Part shown: positions 28,827 to 39,470 of the stretch, one piece after another
Layout of the letters: each line of letters starts with the position of its first letter
Position numbering within the stretch: the stretch's first letter is position 1
DNA from: Billgrantia ethanolica
GTDB lineage: Bacteria; Pseudomonadota; Gammaproteobacteria; Pseudomonadales; Halomonadaceae
Assembly: GCF_021404305.1 (NCBI RefSeq)
Contig: NZ_JABFTX010000001.1
Location: forward strand, 1,612,001 to 1,676,000
Length of the DNA: 64,000 nt
Direction of reading: 5' to 3'
The notes under the pieces: model-generated
Databases searched by the model: none
Told to the model about the DNA's origin: nothing
What the model saw: only the letters and a program-made list of their open reading frames with translations
Position numbers and translations under genes: made by a program

Positions 28827-30291
28827 AACACTCCAGCAGTCGTTCGATGGCGGCCATGTCCAGGTTCGCTTCCAGGCAGTCGGCCAGCCGGTCCAGCTCC
28901 TGCTGGCGATGGGCTTGGTAATCCACTGCGCTTCCCTGCGCCTCGAGCCCGCAACGGGCAAGCAGCGCCACGCACGCCTCGGGCCGATCGAACAGCCCGT
29001 GCAGGTAGGTGCCCATGACCTGGCCATCTGCGCTTTCGGCACCGTCCGGCCGGCCTTGCAGCTCTAGTAGCGGCCGCGCCAGAGCAGGCCCCTCGCTCAC
29101 CCCGTTGTGGATCTCGTAGCCGGCAATCGGCACCCCTTCGCGAAGCAAGCGCCCACTCACGTTGCGCAGCTGCTTGCCCGCCACCATGCGCGTCTCGAAC
29201 TCGAGCAGGCCAAGCCCGGGGGTCGATCCCGCCGGCCCTTCCAGGCCGTCGGGGTCGTGCACCGCCCGGCCCAGCATCTGCAGGCCGCCGCAGATGCCGA
29301 GCACCCGGCCGCCGTAGCGCAGATGGCGCTGTATCGCTTCCTCCCAGCCCTGGGCACGCAGCCAGGCGAGGTCGCTGCGCGTGCTCTTGCTGCCGGGCAG
29401 AATGATCAGATCCGCCGGCGGGATCGCTCGGCCGGGCCCGACCTGATGAGGCCCGACAAAGCTCAAGTCGACCTGCGGATGCAGGCGCAGCGGGTCGAAG
29501 TCGTTGTGGTTGCTGATGCGCGGCAGCGCCGGTACTACGACCTTGAGCGTGGCCCCCGGCCCCACCCGACCGATGCGGCCGATGCTGTCCTCGGCATCGA
29601 GCAGCAGGCCCTGCAGATAGGGCAGCGTGCCGAATACAGGCTTGCCGGTGCGCTCGGTGAGCCAGTCGAGCCCCGGCTCGAGCAGAGAAATGTCGCCGCG
29701 AAAACGATTGACGATGAAGCCACGGGTACGTGAACGCTCGCTCTCACTAAGCAGCTCCAGGGTGCCCACCAGCTGGGCGAAGACCCCGCCGCGGTCGATA
29801 TCGCCGACCAGCACCACCGGGCAGTCGACCATCTCGGCGAAGCCCATGTTGGCAATGTCGTTGGCGCGCAGATTGATCTCGGCCGGGCTGCCCGCCCCCT
29901 CGGCGACGATCACGTCATAGCGCGCCGACAGCGCCTGCCACGCCGCCAGCACGCTCTCCCGCGCGGTGCGCTTGTAGGCGTGATAGTCCAGCGCGTCCAA
30001 GTGGCCGTGCACCCGCCCGCGCAGGATGACCTGGGCGCCACGGTCGCTCTCGGGCTTGAGCAGCACCGGGTTCATGTCGCTATGCGGCTCGACGCCTGCC
30101 GCCAGCGCCTGCAGCGCCGTGGAGCGGCCAATCTCACCGCCATCCACCGTCACTGCGCTGTTGAGCGCCATGTTCTGGGGCTTGAACGGCGCCACCGACA
30201 CCCCACGCCGCGCCAGCACCCGACACAGCCCCGCCACCACCGTGCTCTTGCCGGCGTCCGAAGTGGTGCCCTGGATCATCAGGGTTGGCAT
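28825..30291 (-). CDS. cobQ: Cobyric acid synthase
   Basis: 488 residues, standard length. N-terminal dethiobiotin-synthetase-like ATPase with P-loop [16 protein letters not shown] and [10 protein letters not shown], and C-terminal class I glutamine amidotransferase domain with nucleophile Cys in [13 protein letters not shown] and His in [10 protein letters not shown]. It amidates the b, d, e and g carboxylates of adenosylcobyrinate diamide with glutamine and ATP. Last gene of the riboswitch-controlled operon, starting 4 bp after cobO. Confidence 0.96.
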   Translation of the reverse strand: MPTLMIQGTTSDAGKSTVVAGLCRVLARRGVSVAPFKPQNMALNSAVTVDGGEIGRSTALQALAAGVEPHSDMNPVLLKPESDRGAQVILRGRVHGHLDALDYHAYKRTARESVLAAWQALSARYDVIVAEGAGSPAEINLRANDIANMGFAEMVDCPVVLVGDIDRGGVFAQLVGTLELLSESERSRTRGFIVNRFRGDISLLEPGLDWLTERTGKPVFGTLPYLQGLLLDAEDSIGRIGRVGPGATLKVVVPALPRISNHNDFDPLRLHPQVDLSFVGPHQVGPGRAIPPADLIILPGSKSTRSDLAWLRAQGWEEAIQRHLRYGGRVLGICGGLQMLGRAVHDPDGLEGPAGSTPGLGLLEFETRMVAGKQLRNVSGRLLREGVPIAGYEIHNGVSEGPALARPLLELQGRPDGAESADGQVMGTYLHGLFDRPEACVALLARCGLEAQGSAVDYQAHRQQELDRLADCLEANLDMAAIERLLEC

Positions 30292-30295
30292 GAGA

Positions 30296-30907
30296 TTACA
30301 GCTCTATCCCGCGTTGTGCCTTGACCCCTTGATCCTTGAAGGCGTGCTTGACCACCTTCATCTCGGTGACGGTGTCGGCCAGTTCGATCAGCTGCCCGGG
30401 GGCGTAGCGCCCGGTAACCACGACGTGCTGCATGGGCGGCCGTGCCTGCAGATCGTCGAGCACCCGGTCGAGGTCGAGGTAGTCGTAGCGCAGAGCGATA
30501 TTGAGTTCGTCGAGCAGCACCAGGTCGAAGCCGGGATCGTCGAGCATCCGCTGGGCCACCGCCCAGGCCGCCTCGGCGGCGCGGGTGTCACGCTCACGGT
30601 CCTGGGTATCCCAGGTGAAGCCCTCGCCCATCACGTGATATTCAACGCCCGGCTGGCGGCGAAAGAATGCCTCTTCGCCGGTCTCCCGCGTGCCCTTGAT
30701 GAACTGCACCACTCCCACCTTCATGCCGTGGCCCAAGGCACGGGCCAGCATGCCGAAGCCGGAGCTGCTCTTGCCCTTGCCGGGGCCGGTCAGCACCAGC
30801 AGCAGGCCTTGCTCCTTCTGCGCACTGGCGATGCGCTCCTGCATGATCTTCTGCTTGGCCGCCATGCGCTGGGCATGGCGCTGGGGGTCCTTGGCGTTCT
30901 CACGCAT
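30296..30907 (-). CDS. cobO: Cob(I)alamin adenosyltransferase (BtuR/CobO type)
   Basis: 203 residues. P-loop [14 protein letters not shown], then [25 protein letters not shown] and VVTGRYAP, the hallmarks of the CobA/CobO/BtuR family. It transfers the 5'-deoxyadenosyl group of ATP to Co(I) corrinoids, both for de novo intermediates and imported cobinamide/cobalamin. GAGGAGA precedes the ATG; 10 bp after cobB. Confidence 0.96.
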   Translation of the reverse strand: MRENAKDPQRHAQRMAAKQKIMQERIASAQKEQGLLLVLTGPGKGKSSSGFGMLARALGHGMKVGVVQFIKGTRETGEEAFFRRQPGVEYHVMGEGFTWDTQDRERDTRAAEAAWAVAQRMLDDPGFDLVLLDELNIALRYDYLDLDRVLDDLQARPPMQHVVVTGRYAPGQLIELADTVTEMKVVKHAFKDQGVKAQRGIEL

Positions 30908-30917
30908 GGTTGTCTCC

Positions 30918-32252
30918 TCACGCTTCTTTCATCTGGGTGAAACGCAGCGGCTCGCCGCGGAAGATGGCGGCGGTGAGTGCCGGCGCCGAGGGGAAGTACC
31001 CGTGGAAGTAGCTGGCCACCAGCTTGCCCTCGACGTAGACCGGCTCGGCGGGGCTGCCGGCCAGGCGACGGGCATGGGCAGCCGGTGCCAGCGGCGTGTC
31101 CAGCAGCGAGTGGTGGTAGGTGTGGCCGCGCAGCTCGCCGGCATCGCTCGTCAGGCTCTGCAAGCCAAGGGCGCTGAGCCTGCCGGCCATGCGCGCGGTG
31201 CCGGGCATCAGCCCCAGCATGGCATGCACGCTGCCTTCACCGTCCACCAGGGTGTCCATGCACGCCATCAGCCCGCCACACTCTGCCAGGATCGGTCGGC
31301 CGGCGTCATGATGGCCGCGAATCGCAGCGAGCATCGGCGCGTTGGCGGCCAGCTTCCCACCGTGCAGCTCCGGGTAGCCGCCGGGCAGCCACAGGGCGTC
31401 GCACTGGGGCAGTTCGCTGTCGGCCAGCGGCGAGAAGAAGCGCAGCTCGGCGCCCATCTGGCTGAGCAGGTCGAGGTTGGCGCGATAGAGAAAGGCGAAG
31501 GCATCGTCGCGGGCGACCCCGATGCATACCCCTTCGAGCAGCCGCGGCGACGGCTCGGGGGCCTCGGCTTCGAGCGGTACCTTGGCCGGCAGGCGGGCGA
31601 GGCCCGCTTCCTTGAGCACCTCGGCGGCGGCATCCAGTTGGGCGTCGAGCCCTGCCAGCTCACCGGCCTGCACCAGACCCAGATGGCGATCGGGGATTTT
31701 CATCGCCTCGTGGCGTGGAATGGCCCCGAGCAGCGAGAGCCCCGACGGCATGCTCTCTGCCAGCAGCTTGCCGTGGCCGGGGCTGCCCACGCGATTGGCG
31801 ATCACCTCGTGGATGGCGAGCTCGGCGTGATAATTGGCCAGCCCCTGAGCCACGGCGCCGAAGGTCTGCGCCATGCCCCAGGCGTCGATCACCGGTAGCG
31901 CCGGCAACCCGGCCAGGATCGCCAGGTCGGCACTGGACGGAGCGCCGTCGAATAACCCCATGGAACCTTCGACCAGGATCAGATCGGCGTCGCGGGCCGC
32001 CTCGGCCAGACGCCAGCGACACTCGTCCTCGCCAGTCATCCAAGGGTGGAGTTGGTAGACCGGCTGGCCCGAGGCCACCTCCTGCACCATAGGGTCGAGG
32101 TAGTCGGGGCCGTGCTTGAACACCCTCACCTTGCGCCCGGCATTACGGTGCAGCCGTGCCAGCGCCGCAGTGACCATGGATTTGCCCTGGCCGGAACCGG
32201 GGGCGGTGATCAGGGCGGCATGGGCCTCGCCGCGAATCGTCGAAGTCGTCAT
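30918..32252 (-). CDS. cobB: Cobyrinic acid a,c-diamide synthase
   Basis: 444 residues. ATPase domain with TAPGSGQGKSMVTAAL and KHGPDYLDP (the CbiA/CobB signature), VEGSMGLFDG, and C-terminal glutamine amidotransferase with Cys in ILAECGGLMACMDT and His in ASYFHGYF. It amidates the a and c side chains of (hydrogeno)cobyrinic acid. Named cobB here for position; cbiA would be equivalent since the aerobic or anaerobic branch cannot be told from this gene alone. The ATG lies 1 bp after the btuD stop. Confidence 0.95.
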   Translation of the reverse strand: MTTSTIRGEAHAALITAPGSGQGKSMVTAALARLHRNAGRKVRVFKHGPDYLDPMVQEVASGQPVYQLHPWMTGEDECRWRLAEAARDADLILVEGSMGLFDGAPSSADLAILAGLPALPVIDAWGMAQTFGAVAQGLANYHAELAIHEVIANRVGSPGHGKLLAESMPSGLSLLGAIPRHEAMKIPDRHLGLVQAGELAGLDAQLDAAAEVLKEAGLARLPAKVPLEAEAPEPSPRLLEGVCIGVARDDAFAFLYRANLDLLSQMGAELRFFSPLADSELPQCDALWLPGGYPELHGGKLAANAPMLAAIRGHHDAGRPILAECGGLMACMDTLVDGEGSVHAMLGLMPGTARMAGRLSALGLQSLTSDAGELRGHTYHHSLLDTPLAPAAHARRLAGSPAEPVYVEGKLVASYFHGYFPSAPALTAAIFRGEPLRFTQMKEA

Positions 32253-32253
32253 A

Positions 32254-33020
<767 letters not shown>

Positions 33021-33021
<1 letters not shown>

Positions 33022-34001
33022 CAGCGGCTCCGGTACAGCAGATAGAGGAAAGTGGGTACGCCGAGCAGCGCGGTGATCACCCCCACCGGTAGCTGCTCCG
33101 GGGCGATCATGGTGCGCGCCAGGGTGTCGGCCAACACCAGCAGGGTGCCGCCGGCCAGGGCACAGGCCGGCAGGATCAGGCGCTGGTCGTTGCCCAGCAC
33201 TAGGCGCAGCATGTGCGGCACCACCAGGCCGACGAAGCCGATGCTGCCGGCGGTGGTCACCGCGGTGGCGGTGAGCACACTGGCGACGAGGTAGATCGTC
33301 CACTCCAGCGGGCGCACGTTGACGCCCAGCGCCGCCGCCTGTAGCGGGCCGCGCGCCATGACGTTGAGGCTGCGCCCCAGCGGCATCAGCAGCAGGCAGA
33401 TGACCAGCAGCAGCGTCAGCGGCGGCCACGGGGAGCGCGAGTAGGAGAGATCGCCCATCAGCCAGTAGAGCATGCCTGGCAGGCGCTCGGCGGGGCTTAT
33501 CGCCAGCATCAGGGTGATCACCGCGCCCCAACCGGCGGCCACCACCACACCGGTGAGCAGTAGCCGCGAGGGGGTCCAGCTACCGGTACCGTGGGCCAGA
33601 CCGAACACCAGCAACGTGGAGAGAAAGGCCCCGGCGAAGGCGGAGCCGGTGATTACCGCCCCGCCCAGCCCAGCCAGCATCGCCGCCAGCGCCCCCACCG
33701 AGGCGCCGCCGGAAAGCCCCAGCACGTACGGGTCGGCCAGGGGATTGCGCAGCAGCACCTGCATCAGCGCCCCCGCCACGGCGAGCAGGCCGCCCACGGC
33801 GAAGGCCGAGAGGGAACGGGGAATGCGCAGCTCGAGGATCAGCGTGCGCGCCAGGGGGCTGCCCTGGCCGCGCGCCACCGCCCAGACGTCGGCGAGCGAC
33901 AGTGCGGCACTGCCCAGGGTGACCGACAGCAGCAGCGCCGCCAGCCCCAGCAGCACTAGCACCGCCAGCGGCGACCACAGTGAGCGCCGGGGCATGACCA
34001 T
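33021..34001 (-). CDS. btuC: Cobalamin ABC transporter permease
   Basis: 326 residues from ATG 34001 (TGAGG 6 nt upstream, 7 bp after the btuF stop). FecCD family with about ten membrane helices; conserved RIPRSLSAFAVGGLLAVAGA, NPLADPYVLGLSGGASVG and GSIGFVGLVVPHMLRLVLG, the last being the coupling region with the ATPase. It forms the B12 channel with BtuD. Confidence 0.94.
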
Positions 34002-34008
34002 GCAGGCC

Positions 34009-34935
34009 TCAGCGCTTGGCACGGGCACGCTCGAGCTGCTCGCAGAACAGGCGGCTGCCTTCCAGCAGCCGCGGCGTGGGGCGCTGGATCAACGATGGCG
34101 GCACGAAGTAGAGATTGTCGCGTTCGACGGCGGTCAGGCTCGGATACTGCTGCCAATGGGTCAGCCAGCCGCGGTTCTCCTCGCCCATGCCACCAGCCAG
34201 GATCGCCTCGGGGTCGGCGGCCAGCACCGACTCGTCGTCGATGCGCGGCACCAGCCGTGGCAGCTCGCCGAACACGTTGACCCCGCCACACAGGGTAAGC
34301 ACCTTGCCGATCAGGTGCTCGTCGTTGATGGTCATCAGCGGCTCGTCCCACACCTGGTAGAACACCGACACCGGCTCGGCGTCGGCATAGCGCTCGGCCA
34401 ACGCCGCCATGCCATCACGGAACTCGGTGGCGACCCGCTTACCCTCCTCCCGGGTATCGGCCAACAGCGCCAGGCGCTCGACGGCACTGGCGACACCTTC
34501 GAAGTCCCGCGGCTCGATATAGAACACCGGCATGCCCAGCGCCTCGATGGTCTCGAGCTGCTCGGGCGGGTTGCCGGTCATCCAACCGATCACCAGATCG
34601 GGGGTCAGCGTCACCAGGGTTTCCAGATCCATGCGGGTATGGCTGCCCACCGACTGTAAGTCCCTGGCTTCGGGCGGATAGTCGCTGAAGGCCACCACCG
34701 CCACCACTTTCTCCCCCGCCCCGGCGGCGTAGACCAGCTCGGTGGCGCCGGGCGAGAGCGCGGCGATGCGCCTGGCCGGTGCCTCGAGGCAAACCTCACG
34801 GTCGCGGTCGTCGATGGCGCACAGCGAACCGGCACGCGCCTCGCCGGCCACCTGCCCCGACAGGGCCAGTGCCAGCAAGGCACAGGAAGATGCAGCGGGG
34901 CCAAGGGCCCCGCCGAATCGACCCTTACTGGCCAA
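34009..34935 (-). CDS. btuF: Periplasmic cobalamin-binding protein
   Basis: 308 residues if translation begins at TTG 34935, which gives a standard signal peptide (short basic start, hydrophobic SCALLALALSG, cleavage near EARA); a GTG at 34980 inside btuB would add 15 residues. Neither has a strong ribosome site, so the start is uncertain. Class III binding protein: RIAALSPGATELVYAAGAGEK, SVGSHTRMDLETL and PDLVIGWMTGNPPEQ, the usual BtuF layout. It captures corrinoids in the periplasm for BtuCD. It overlaps or abuts the btuB stop, implying translational coupling. Confidence 0.88.
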   Translation of the reverse strand: MASKGRFGGALGPAASSCALLALALSGQVAGEARAGSLCAIDDRDREVCLEAPARRIAALSPGATELVYAAGAGEKVVAVVAFSDYPPEARDLQSVGSHTRMDLETLVTLTPDLVIGWMTGNPPEQLETIEALGMPVFYIEPRDFEGVASAVERLALLADTREEGKRVATEFRDGMAALAERYADAEPVSVFYQVWDEPLMTINDEHLIGKVLTLCGGVNVFGELPRLVPRIDDESVLAADPEAILAGGMGEENRGWLTHWQQYPSLTAVERDNLYFVPPSLIQRPTPRLLEGSRLFCEQLERARAKR

Positions 34936-36778
34936 AGTGAACACTGACGAAGGCCGCACGGCCGGCGTTGAGGTAGTCACGGGAAGTTTCGTACTCCTTG
35001 TCCAGGGCGTTCTCCACCGTCAGACGAGCCGACCACAGCGGGGCGAACTGCCACCCGGCGCGCAGGTTGACCAGCCCAAAGCCACCGATGCGATCCTGGT
35101 TCTCGGCATCATTGTAGCGATACCCCTGAACGATCCAGGAGCCGCCCAGCGACCACTCGCCCAGCTCGCGATCCACGTCGAAACGGGCGCTCTGGCTGGC
35201 CCGGCGCTGGATACGATTGCCCGCATTGGCTCCGCTACGATTTTCCGGATCGATCCAGGTCAGGGCCGTCTGCAGGGTCCATTGCTGTAGCTCGACACCT
35301 GTCGCGAGTTCGATACCTCGAATACGGGCCTCGTTGACATTCATGGGGTTCCAGCGGAACGGGTCGGCGGGGTCGGGCGTCCAGGCGATGAGATCGTCGA
35401 TATCGCTCTGGTAAACGGCCAGATCCCAGAAGCCGCTGCGATACTGACCTCTGGCACCCAGCTCGAAGGTACGGGAAGTCTCGGCATTGACGTCCGGATT
35501 GCCCTCGCTGCCCCACTCGTCCCGGTAGTAGAGATCATTGAACGTAGGCGCGCGGAAGGCAGTGCCGTAGCTGGCGCGGAGCGTATGGTGAGCGTCGAGC
35601 TCGAACCCCAGTGCGATGCCCCCGGTCAGTTCCCGGCCAAAGGCTTCGTTGTCATCGTGACGCAAACTCGCCTGGAGCGAGAAGGGGTCGAAGTCGAGCA
35701 GCGCCTGGGCATACACGGCGACATTGTCGCGGCTTTCCTCGACAAAGTCGTCGGTCGCCTCGATGGCATCATGCATGTACTCGGAGCCTACCACCAGCTG
35801 ATGGGGGCCGAAATCCAGGGTATTGTCCCAGCGAGCCGCCCGGCTGCGCGTATCGAAAAAGCTGGTGCCGGTGGAGTAGCTCGTATCCTGCTCATCGCGG
35901 GATTCACTCAGTGTGAGACGGCTACGCCAGGTGTCGGTGAACGGGATTTCGCCATAGATGCCGGCGACCTGTTGGACGAAGTCCGTATCGGACGGCGCCC
36001 CGAAGCGATCGAACTCCGTGTTGCCACGGGCACGCAATGCCAGCACACCTACTTCCACTTCATTTTCGAAAGTATGGGCAATACGCGCCAGCGCCGACGT
36101 GTTGTCGTACCCCTTGTCCTCGCCATCACGACGTACCGGCGTTCCATCGGTGGTGAAATGACTGCCGGCAAAGCTGTAGCGGGTGCCGCCGCTGCTGCCG
36201 GAGAGCCCGGCGCTGTAGCGCTGGGTGTTGAAGGAGCCGCCGCCCACCGAGACGCGTGGGTGCGGACCGCCCTCCTGCGCCTCATGAGTGAACAGCTGCA
36301 CCACGCCGCCCACCGCATCGGCCCCGTAGAGGCTGCCCCGCGGGCCACGCACGATCTCGGCGCGCTGGAACATGCGCGGATCGAGGAACTGCCAGGCCGC
36401 GCCGCCCGCCGTCGCCGAGCGCAGGCGAATGCCGTCGATCATCAGCAGCGTCGACTCGTTGCCGGTACCCCGCAGGTAGACGCTGCTGTTCTTGCCGAAG
36501 CTGCCGTTGGTGATGACGTCCACCCCCGGCTGGCCGCGCAGCATATCGGTAACGCTGGTGGGGTCCTGTCGGCGTAGGGTGGCCTCGTCGAGCAAGGTCA
36601 CCGAGGAGAGCGTCTCGTCGGCGGTACGCGGCGCCAGGGTGGCGGTGATCACCATCGGGTTGAGCGTGACGGTGTCGGTTTCTTCGGCGGTGGTGGCCTG
36701 GGCCTGAACGGCCAGAGGAAGCGCTGCCAGGCCGAAGGCGGCCAGACCCTGCGCGGCCAGATGATGCTTGGTTTTCAT
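34925..36778 (-). CDS. btuB: TonB-dependent outer-membrane cobalamin receptor
   Basis: 617 residues from ATG 36778 (AAGGGAATC upstream). Signal peptide ending near AVQAQA, TonB box-like DTVTLNPMVITA, plug domain (SVTDMLRGQPGVDVITNG, SSVYLRGTGNESTLLMIDG, GPRGSLYGADAVGGVV), then a 22-strand barrel ending in the aromatic terminus VSVHFGQ. BtuB-type size. Located directly behind an adenosylcobalamin riboswitch and heading btuFCD-cobBOQ, so corrinoid specificity is well supported. Confidence 0.95.
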   Translation of the reverse strand: MKTKHHLAAQGLAAFGLAALPLAVQAQATTAEETDTVTLNPMVITATLAPRTADETLSSVTLLDEATLRRQDPTSVTDMLRGQPGVDVITNGSFGKNSSVYLRGTGNESTLLMIDGIRLRSATAGGAAWQFLDPRMFQRAEIVRGPRGSLYGADAVGGVVQLFTHEAQEGGPHPRVSVGGGSFNTQRYSAGLSGSSGGTRYSFAGSHFTTDGTPVRRDGEDKGYDNTSALARIAHTFENEVEVGVLALRARGNTEFDRFGAPSDTDFVQQVAGIYGEIPFTDTWRSRLTLSESRDEQDTSYSTGTSFFDTRSRAARWDNTLDFGPHQLVVGSEYMHDAIEATDDFVEESRDNVAVYAQALLDFDPFSLQASLRHDDNEAFGRELTGGIALGFELDAHHTLRASYGTAFRAPTFNDLYYRDEWGSEGNPDVNAETSRTFELGARGQYRSGFWDLAVYQSDIDDLIAWTPDPADPFRWNPMNVNEARIRGIELATGVELQQWTLQTALTWIDPENRSGANAGNRIQRRASQSARFDVDRELGEWSLGGSWIVQGYRYNDAENQDRIGGFGLVNLRAGWQFAPLWSARLTVENALDKEYETSRDYLNAGRAAFVSVHFGQ

Positions 36779-36894
36779 TTTGATTCCCTTGCTCGCCGTG
36801 CCTACCCGCACGGTCTTCTAGGCGAAGCCGGGGTGGCGTGAAGGGGATCGAGAAAGGGAGAGAGGCGCGGCCCTGCCTCGAGGTAGCCCACCGC

Positions 36895-37115
36895 AACCCG
36901 GCAAATTACCTCAGGCCGGTCTCCGGGCTGACGAGCGAAGCGTCGACTGCACGCTTCAGGTCCATCGCCTTCCCATGCAGAGCACAGTGGCGTGATGATG
37001 GACCAATACTCGATCACCGTTGCGGGGGCAGCGTCGGAATGCGACTTCTTGGAATGAGAAGAGGATCACCGACTTCCCGTTTAACCTCGATAGGACAATT
37101 GAGGCACCTGAGAGT
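36895..37115 (-). promoter_or_regulatory. Cobalamin (adenosylcobalamin) riboswitch
   Basis: Minus-strand leader of btuB. Reading 5' to 3' it has CAGGTGCC (about 37109-37102), a conserved early helix with ACGGGAAGTCGGTG, and the B12 box GTCAGCCCGGAGACCGGC (36923-36940 region on the plus strand reads gccggtctccgggctgac). About 115 nt separate its end from the btuB ATG; the expression platform is not resolved. High adenosylcobalamin should switch off btuB and the downstream transport and synthesis genes. This riboswitch fills the 400-bp gap between the second CobU-like gene and btuB. Confidence 0.93.
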
Positions 37116-37178
37116 GGGCGTAAACTAACAACAGCAGCGACGGGCGTCAATGCATCGTTACGTTGAGGCTGATATGGA

Positions 37179-37607
37179 TCAATGGGTTAGCGCTTTCACC
37201 AGCCCATTCCATACGTACCAGACCCGCTCGCAGCGTGCCGCGGCGTCCTGGGCCAGCCAGCCGTTGAGGTCGCGCAGGCGCCTGCTCTCCCGACCGAGCG
37301 GCACGATACCGCGGCCCATCTCGAGCAGGATCAGCACCGCCTGACTGCCCTGTTCGGCCTCCCAGGCCCGCAGCGCATCGAGCTCCGGCACCATGGCCTG
37401 GCGCAGCCGGTCGTCGTCGGGCTCATCGGCGAGCCGCTGGCCGATCCAGCGCTCCCAGCCCTCCAGCACCAGGCAGCGGGTTTCCGTAAGCGAGCGCCAG
37501 GCATCGAGCCGGCAGCCGGCATGGGCGGAGTGCCAATGCGGGGCATCGAAGCGCTGCCTTACGGCGTCACGCTTGCCGGCGCAGGCACCGCCGATGAAGA
37601 GCTGCAT
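37179..37607 (-). CDS. CobU-like cobinamide kinase/guanylyltransferase paralogue (Bacillus type)
   Basis: 142 residues from ATG 37607, placed 9 nt after AGGG; the ATG at 37616 sits directly on that site. Begins MQLFIGGACAGKRDAV, a P-loop ending GKR instead of GKS/T, then LVLEGWERWIG, GRGIVPLGRESRRLRDLNG and ERVWYVWNGLVKAL. The GKR loop, LEGxERWI and GIVP...RDxxGW blocks resemble the short CobU homologues of Bacillus rather than canonical CobU, which is encoded separately at 38910-39470. Its role is uncertain: kinase/guanylyltransferase on cobinamide, or a regulatory or divergent copy. It overlaps the cobC 3' end. Confidence 0.75.
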   Translation of the reverse strand: MQLFIGGACAGKRDAVRQRFDAPHWHSAHAGCRLDAWRSLTETRCLVLEGWERWIGQRLADEPDDDRLRQAMVPELDALRAWEAEQGSQAVLILLEMGRGIVPLGRESRRLRDLNGWLAQDAAARCERVWYVWNGLVKALTH

Positions 37608-38203
37608 TGCCAGCATCCCTCTTCGTTCATGGAAAACGTGAAGCGGCGTCCCTCCGCCTGGACGACGTCACCCTGCCAGAAACCGATGCCCTCGAAGCGG
37701 CGGCGCAACTCGCGAATCACCCCGCCATGGGTGACCACCAGCACGCGCCGTTGGCCATGGGGCGCGCAGGCGCTCAGCACGTCGTCGAACCAGGCGTCGA
37801 GCCGCCGGCCCAGGTCGGCGGTGGATTCGCCGCCGGGCGGCGGCTGCTGGCCTTCGCTGTCGATCCAGGCGCGATAGAAGGGCTGCGACTTCAGCTCATC
37901 ATAGGTGCGCCCCTCGTAGTCGCCGAAGTCGAGCTCGCGCAGGCGCGCATCGAAGTGCGTCGGCCAGGCCCGCTCGCGCCCTTCGGCCACGTGCGCCAGG
38001 GTCTGCCGGCAGCGGGTCAAATCGCTGCAGTGCACGGCATCGAAGGTTTGTTCCGCCAGCGCCTCACGCAGCCGGTCGAGGCCAGGCAAGGCCTCGGGCA
38101 GCAGCAGCGGGATGTCGCGCTGCCCCTGGTAGCGACGCTCGCGATTCCACTGCGTCACCCCGTGACGAACGACCACCAGCTCCAGGCGACCAGCAGCAGC
38201 CAT
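37559..38203 (-). CDS. cobC: Alpha-ribazole phosphatase (histidine phosphatase family)
   Basis: 214 residues from ATG 38203 (GGAGGAGAGCT upstream); the long upstream extension is a frame shadow of cobS. Phosphohistidine motif VVVRHGVTQWNRERRYQGQ, ELDFGDYEGRTYDEL, and catalytic His in VVTHGGVIREL. It removes phosphate from alpha-ribazole-5-phosphate or adenosylcobalamin-5-phosphate at the end of the nucleotide loop pathway. The start overlaps cobS by 49 nt, and its 3' end overlaps the CobU-like gene by 49 nt. Confidence 0.9.
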   Translation of the reverse strand: MAAAGRLELVVVRHGVTQWNRERRYQGQRDIPLLLPEALPGLDRLREALAEQTFDAVHCSDLTRCRQTLAHVAEGRERAWPTHFDARLRELDFGDYEGRTYDELKSQPFYRAWIDSEGQQPPPGGESTADLGRRLDAWFDDVLSACAPHGQRRVLVVTHGGVIRELRRRFEGIGFWQGDVVQAEGRRFTFSMNEEGCWQCSSSSAVPAPASVTP

Positions 38204-38913
38204 AGCTCTCCTCCCTCGATTGCGGTTCCGACGATATCGCCGTTGATGCCCTTGAAGGCGCGCAGCATGCCCCAGCCATAGAGCATCAGGAACGGCGCCA
38301 GTGCAAGACACAGCCACACGCCTCCCGGCACCAGCACGGCCAGCGGCAGCAGAGGCAGCGCCGCGAGCCAGAGATCGCGCGGTGAAAGATCGCGCTTCCA
38401 GCTGGCGGCCATGCCCTCGGGCCGTGCCGCCGGGGCCAGCACCAGCAGCGCCACGGCTGCCAGGCGGCCCGGCCCCAGGATCATCACCAGCAGCAGCAGG
38501 CTGGCGCCGGCGTCGAGCAGCACGAACAGCAGCGCGGCCTTCCACAGCAGCAGGAACACCAGCGCCAGGATGCCGAAGCTGCCGACATGGGGGTCCTTCA
38601 TGATCTCCCACTTGCGCTCCAGCGGCGCGTTGCTGCCCAGGGCGTCGGCCACGTCCATCAGGCCGTCCAGGTGCAGCCCGCCGGAGAGCGCCACCCACAG
38701 CGTAAGCAGGGCCAGCGCCAGCAGCGGTGCGGGTAGCAGGCTCTCGAGCAGCGCGGCCGTCGCCGCCAGCAGGCCGCCGAGCAGCACGCCCACCAGCGGA
38801 TAGCAGCGTACCGCCCAGCGCCGGGTGGCCGGCGTCCAGGGGCAGGCGAACGGCAGCGGCAGGCGGGTGAGGAATTGCAGCGCCAGCACCAGGCCAAAGG
38901 CGGCGTCTTTCAT
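38155..38913 (-). CDS. cobS: Cobalamin synthase (adenosylcobinamide-GDP ribazoletransferase)
   Basis: 252 residues, polytopic inner-membrane enzyme. Conserved LALQFLTRLPLP at the N-terminus, GGLHLDGLMDVADALGS (metal-binding Asp region), KDPHVGSFGILALV and GINGDIVGTAIE. It joins adenosylcobinamide-GDP and alpha-ribazole(-P) to give adenosylcobalamin(-P). Overlaps cobU by 4 nt (ATGA). Confidence 0.95.
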   Translation of the reverse strand: MKDAAFGLVLALQFLTRLPLPFACPWTPATRRWAVRCYPLVGVLLGGLLAATAALLESLLPAPLLALALLTLWVALSGGLHLDGLMDVADALGSNAPLERKWEIMKDPHVGSFGILALVFLLLWKAALLFVLLDAGASLLLLVMILGPGRLAAVALLVLAPAARPEGMAASWKRDLSPRDLWLAALPLLPLAVLVPGGVWLCLALAPFLMLYGWGMLRAFKGINGDIVGTAIEGGELWLLLVAWSWWSFVTG

Positions 38914-39470
38914 GAGCGCTCCTCACCACGGCGTTTCCACACCTGCGGCAGCCCGGCCATCACCTGGATCACCTCGTCCGCCTCCTGCGCCACCAGGCGG
39001 TGAGCCCGCTGCAGAAAAGCCAGGTAGCGCCACACCTCGGCGTCCTCGGGGGGCATGCCCTCGTTGACGTCGTTGGAGACGATCACCAGCGCCACGTCGC
39101 GCTGCCGGGCCTCGGCCAGCAGGCGCTCGAGCATGGCGATGCCCCGCGCCTCGTCGAGCTCGCCGGCATACTCGCTTGCATAGAGCAGTTGGCTGGCCCA
39201 CAGGGTCAGGCAGTCGAGTAGCAGCGTGCTGCCGGGCGCCACCCGCTCGAGGGCGGCGATGAGATCCACCGGCTCCTCCAGGGTGATCCAGCCCTCGCCC
39301 CGGGCTTGCCGATGGCGGCCGATGCGGGCCTGCCACTCGCCGTCGCTGCCGCTCCTGGCGGTCGCCAGGTAGTAGCGGGCCCCGCCCCGCTCGGCCTGCC
39401 AGCGCCGCGCCAGGGCTTCGGCATGGGTGCTCTTGCCGGAGCGCGCCCCGCCGCTGATGAAAGCGATCAT
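38910..39470 (-). CDS. cobU: Adenosylcobinamide kinase / adenosylcobinamide-phosphate guanylyltransferase
   Basis: 186 residues, canonical CobU/CobP: P-loop FISGGARSGKSTHAE, ARYYLATARSGSDGEWQARI, HRQARGEGW, LLDCLTLWASQLL and VIVSNDVNEGMPPEDAEV. It phosphorylates adenosylcobinamide and attaches GMP to make adenosylcobinamide-GDP. Overlaps both neighbours (cobD and cobS) by 4 nt, so tightly coupled. Confidence 0.95.
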   Translation of the reverse strand: MIAFISGGARSGKSTHAEALARRWQAERGGARYYLATARSGSDGEWQARIGRHRQARGEGWITLEEPVDLIAALERVAPGSTLLLDCLTLWASQLLYASEYAGELDEARGIAMLERLLAEARQRDVALVIVSNDVNEGMPPEDAEVWRYLAFLQRAHRLVAQEADEVIQVMAGLPQVWKRRGEERS

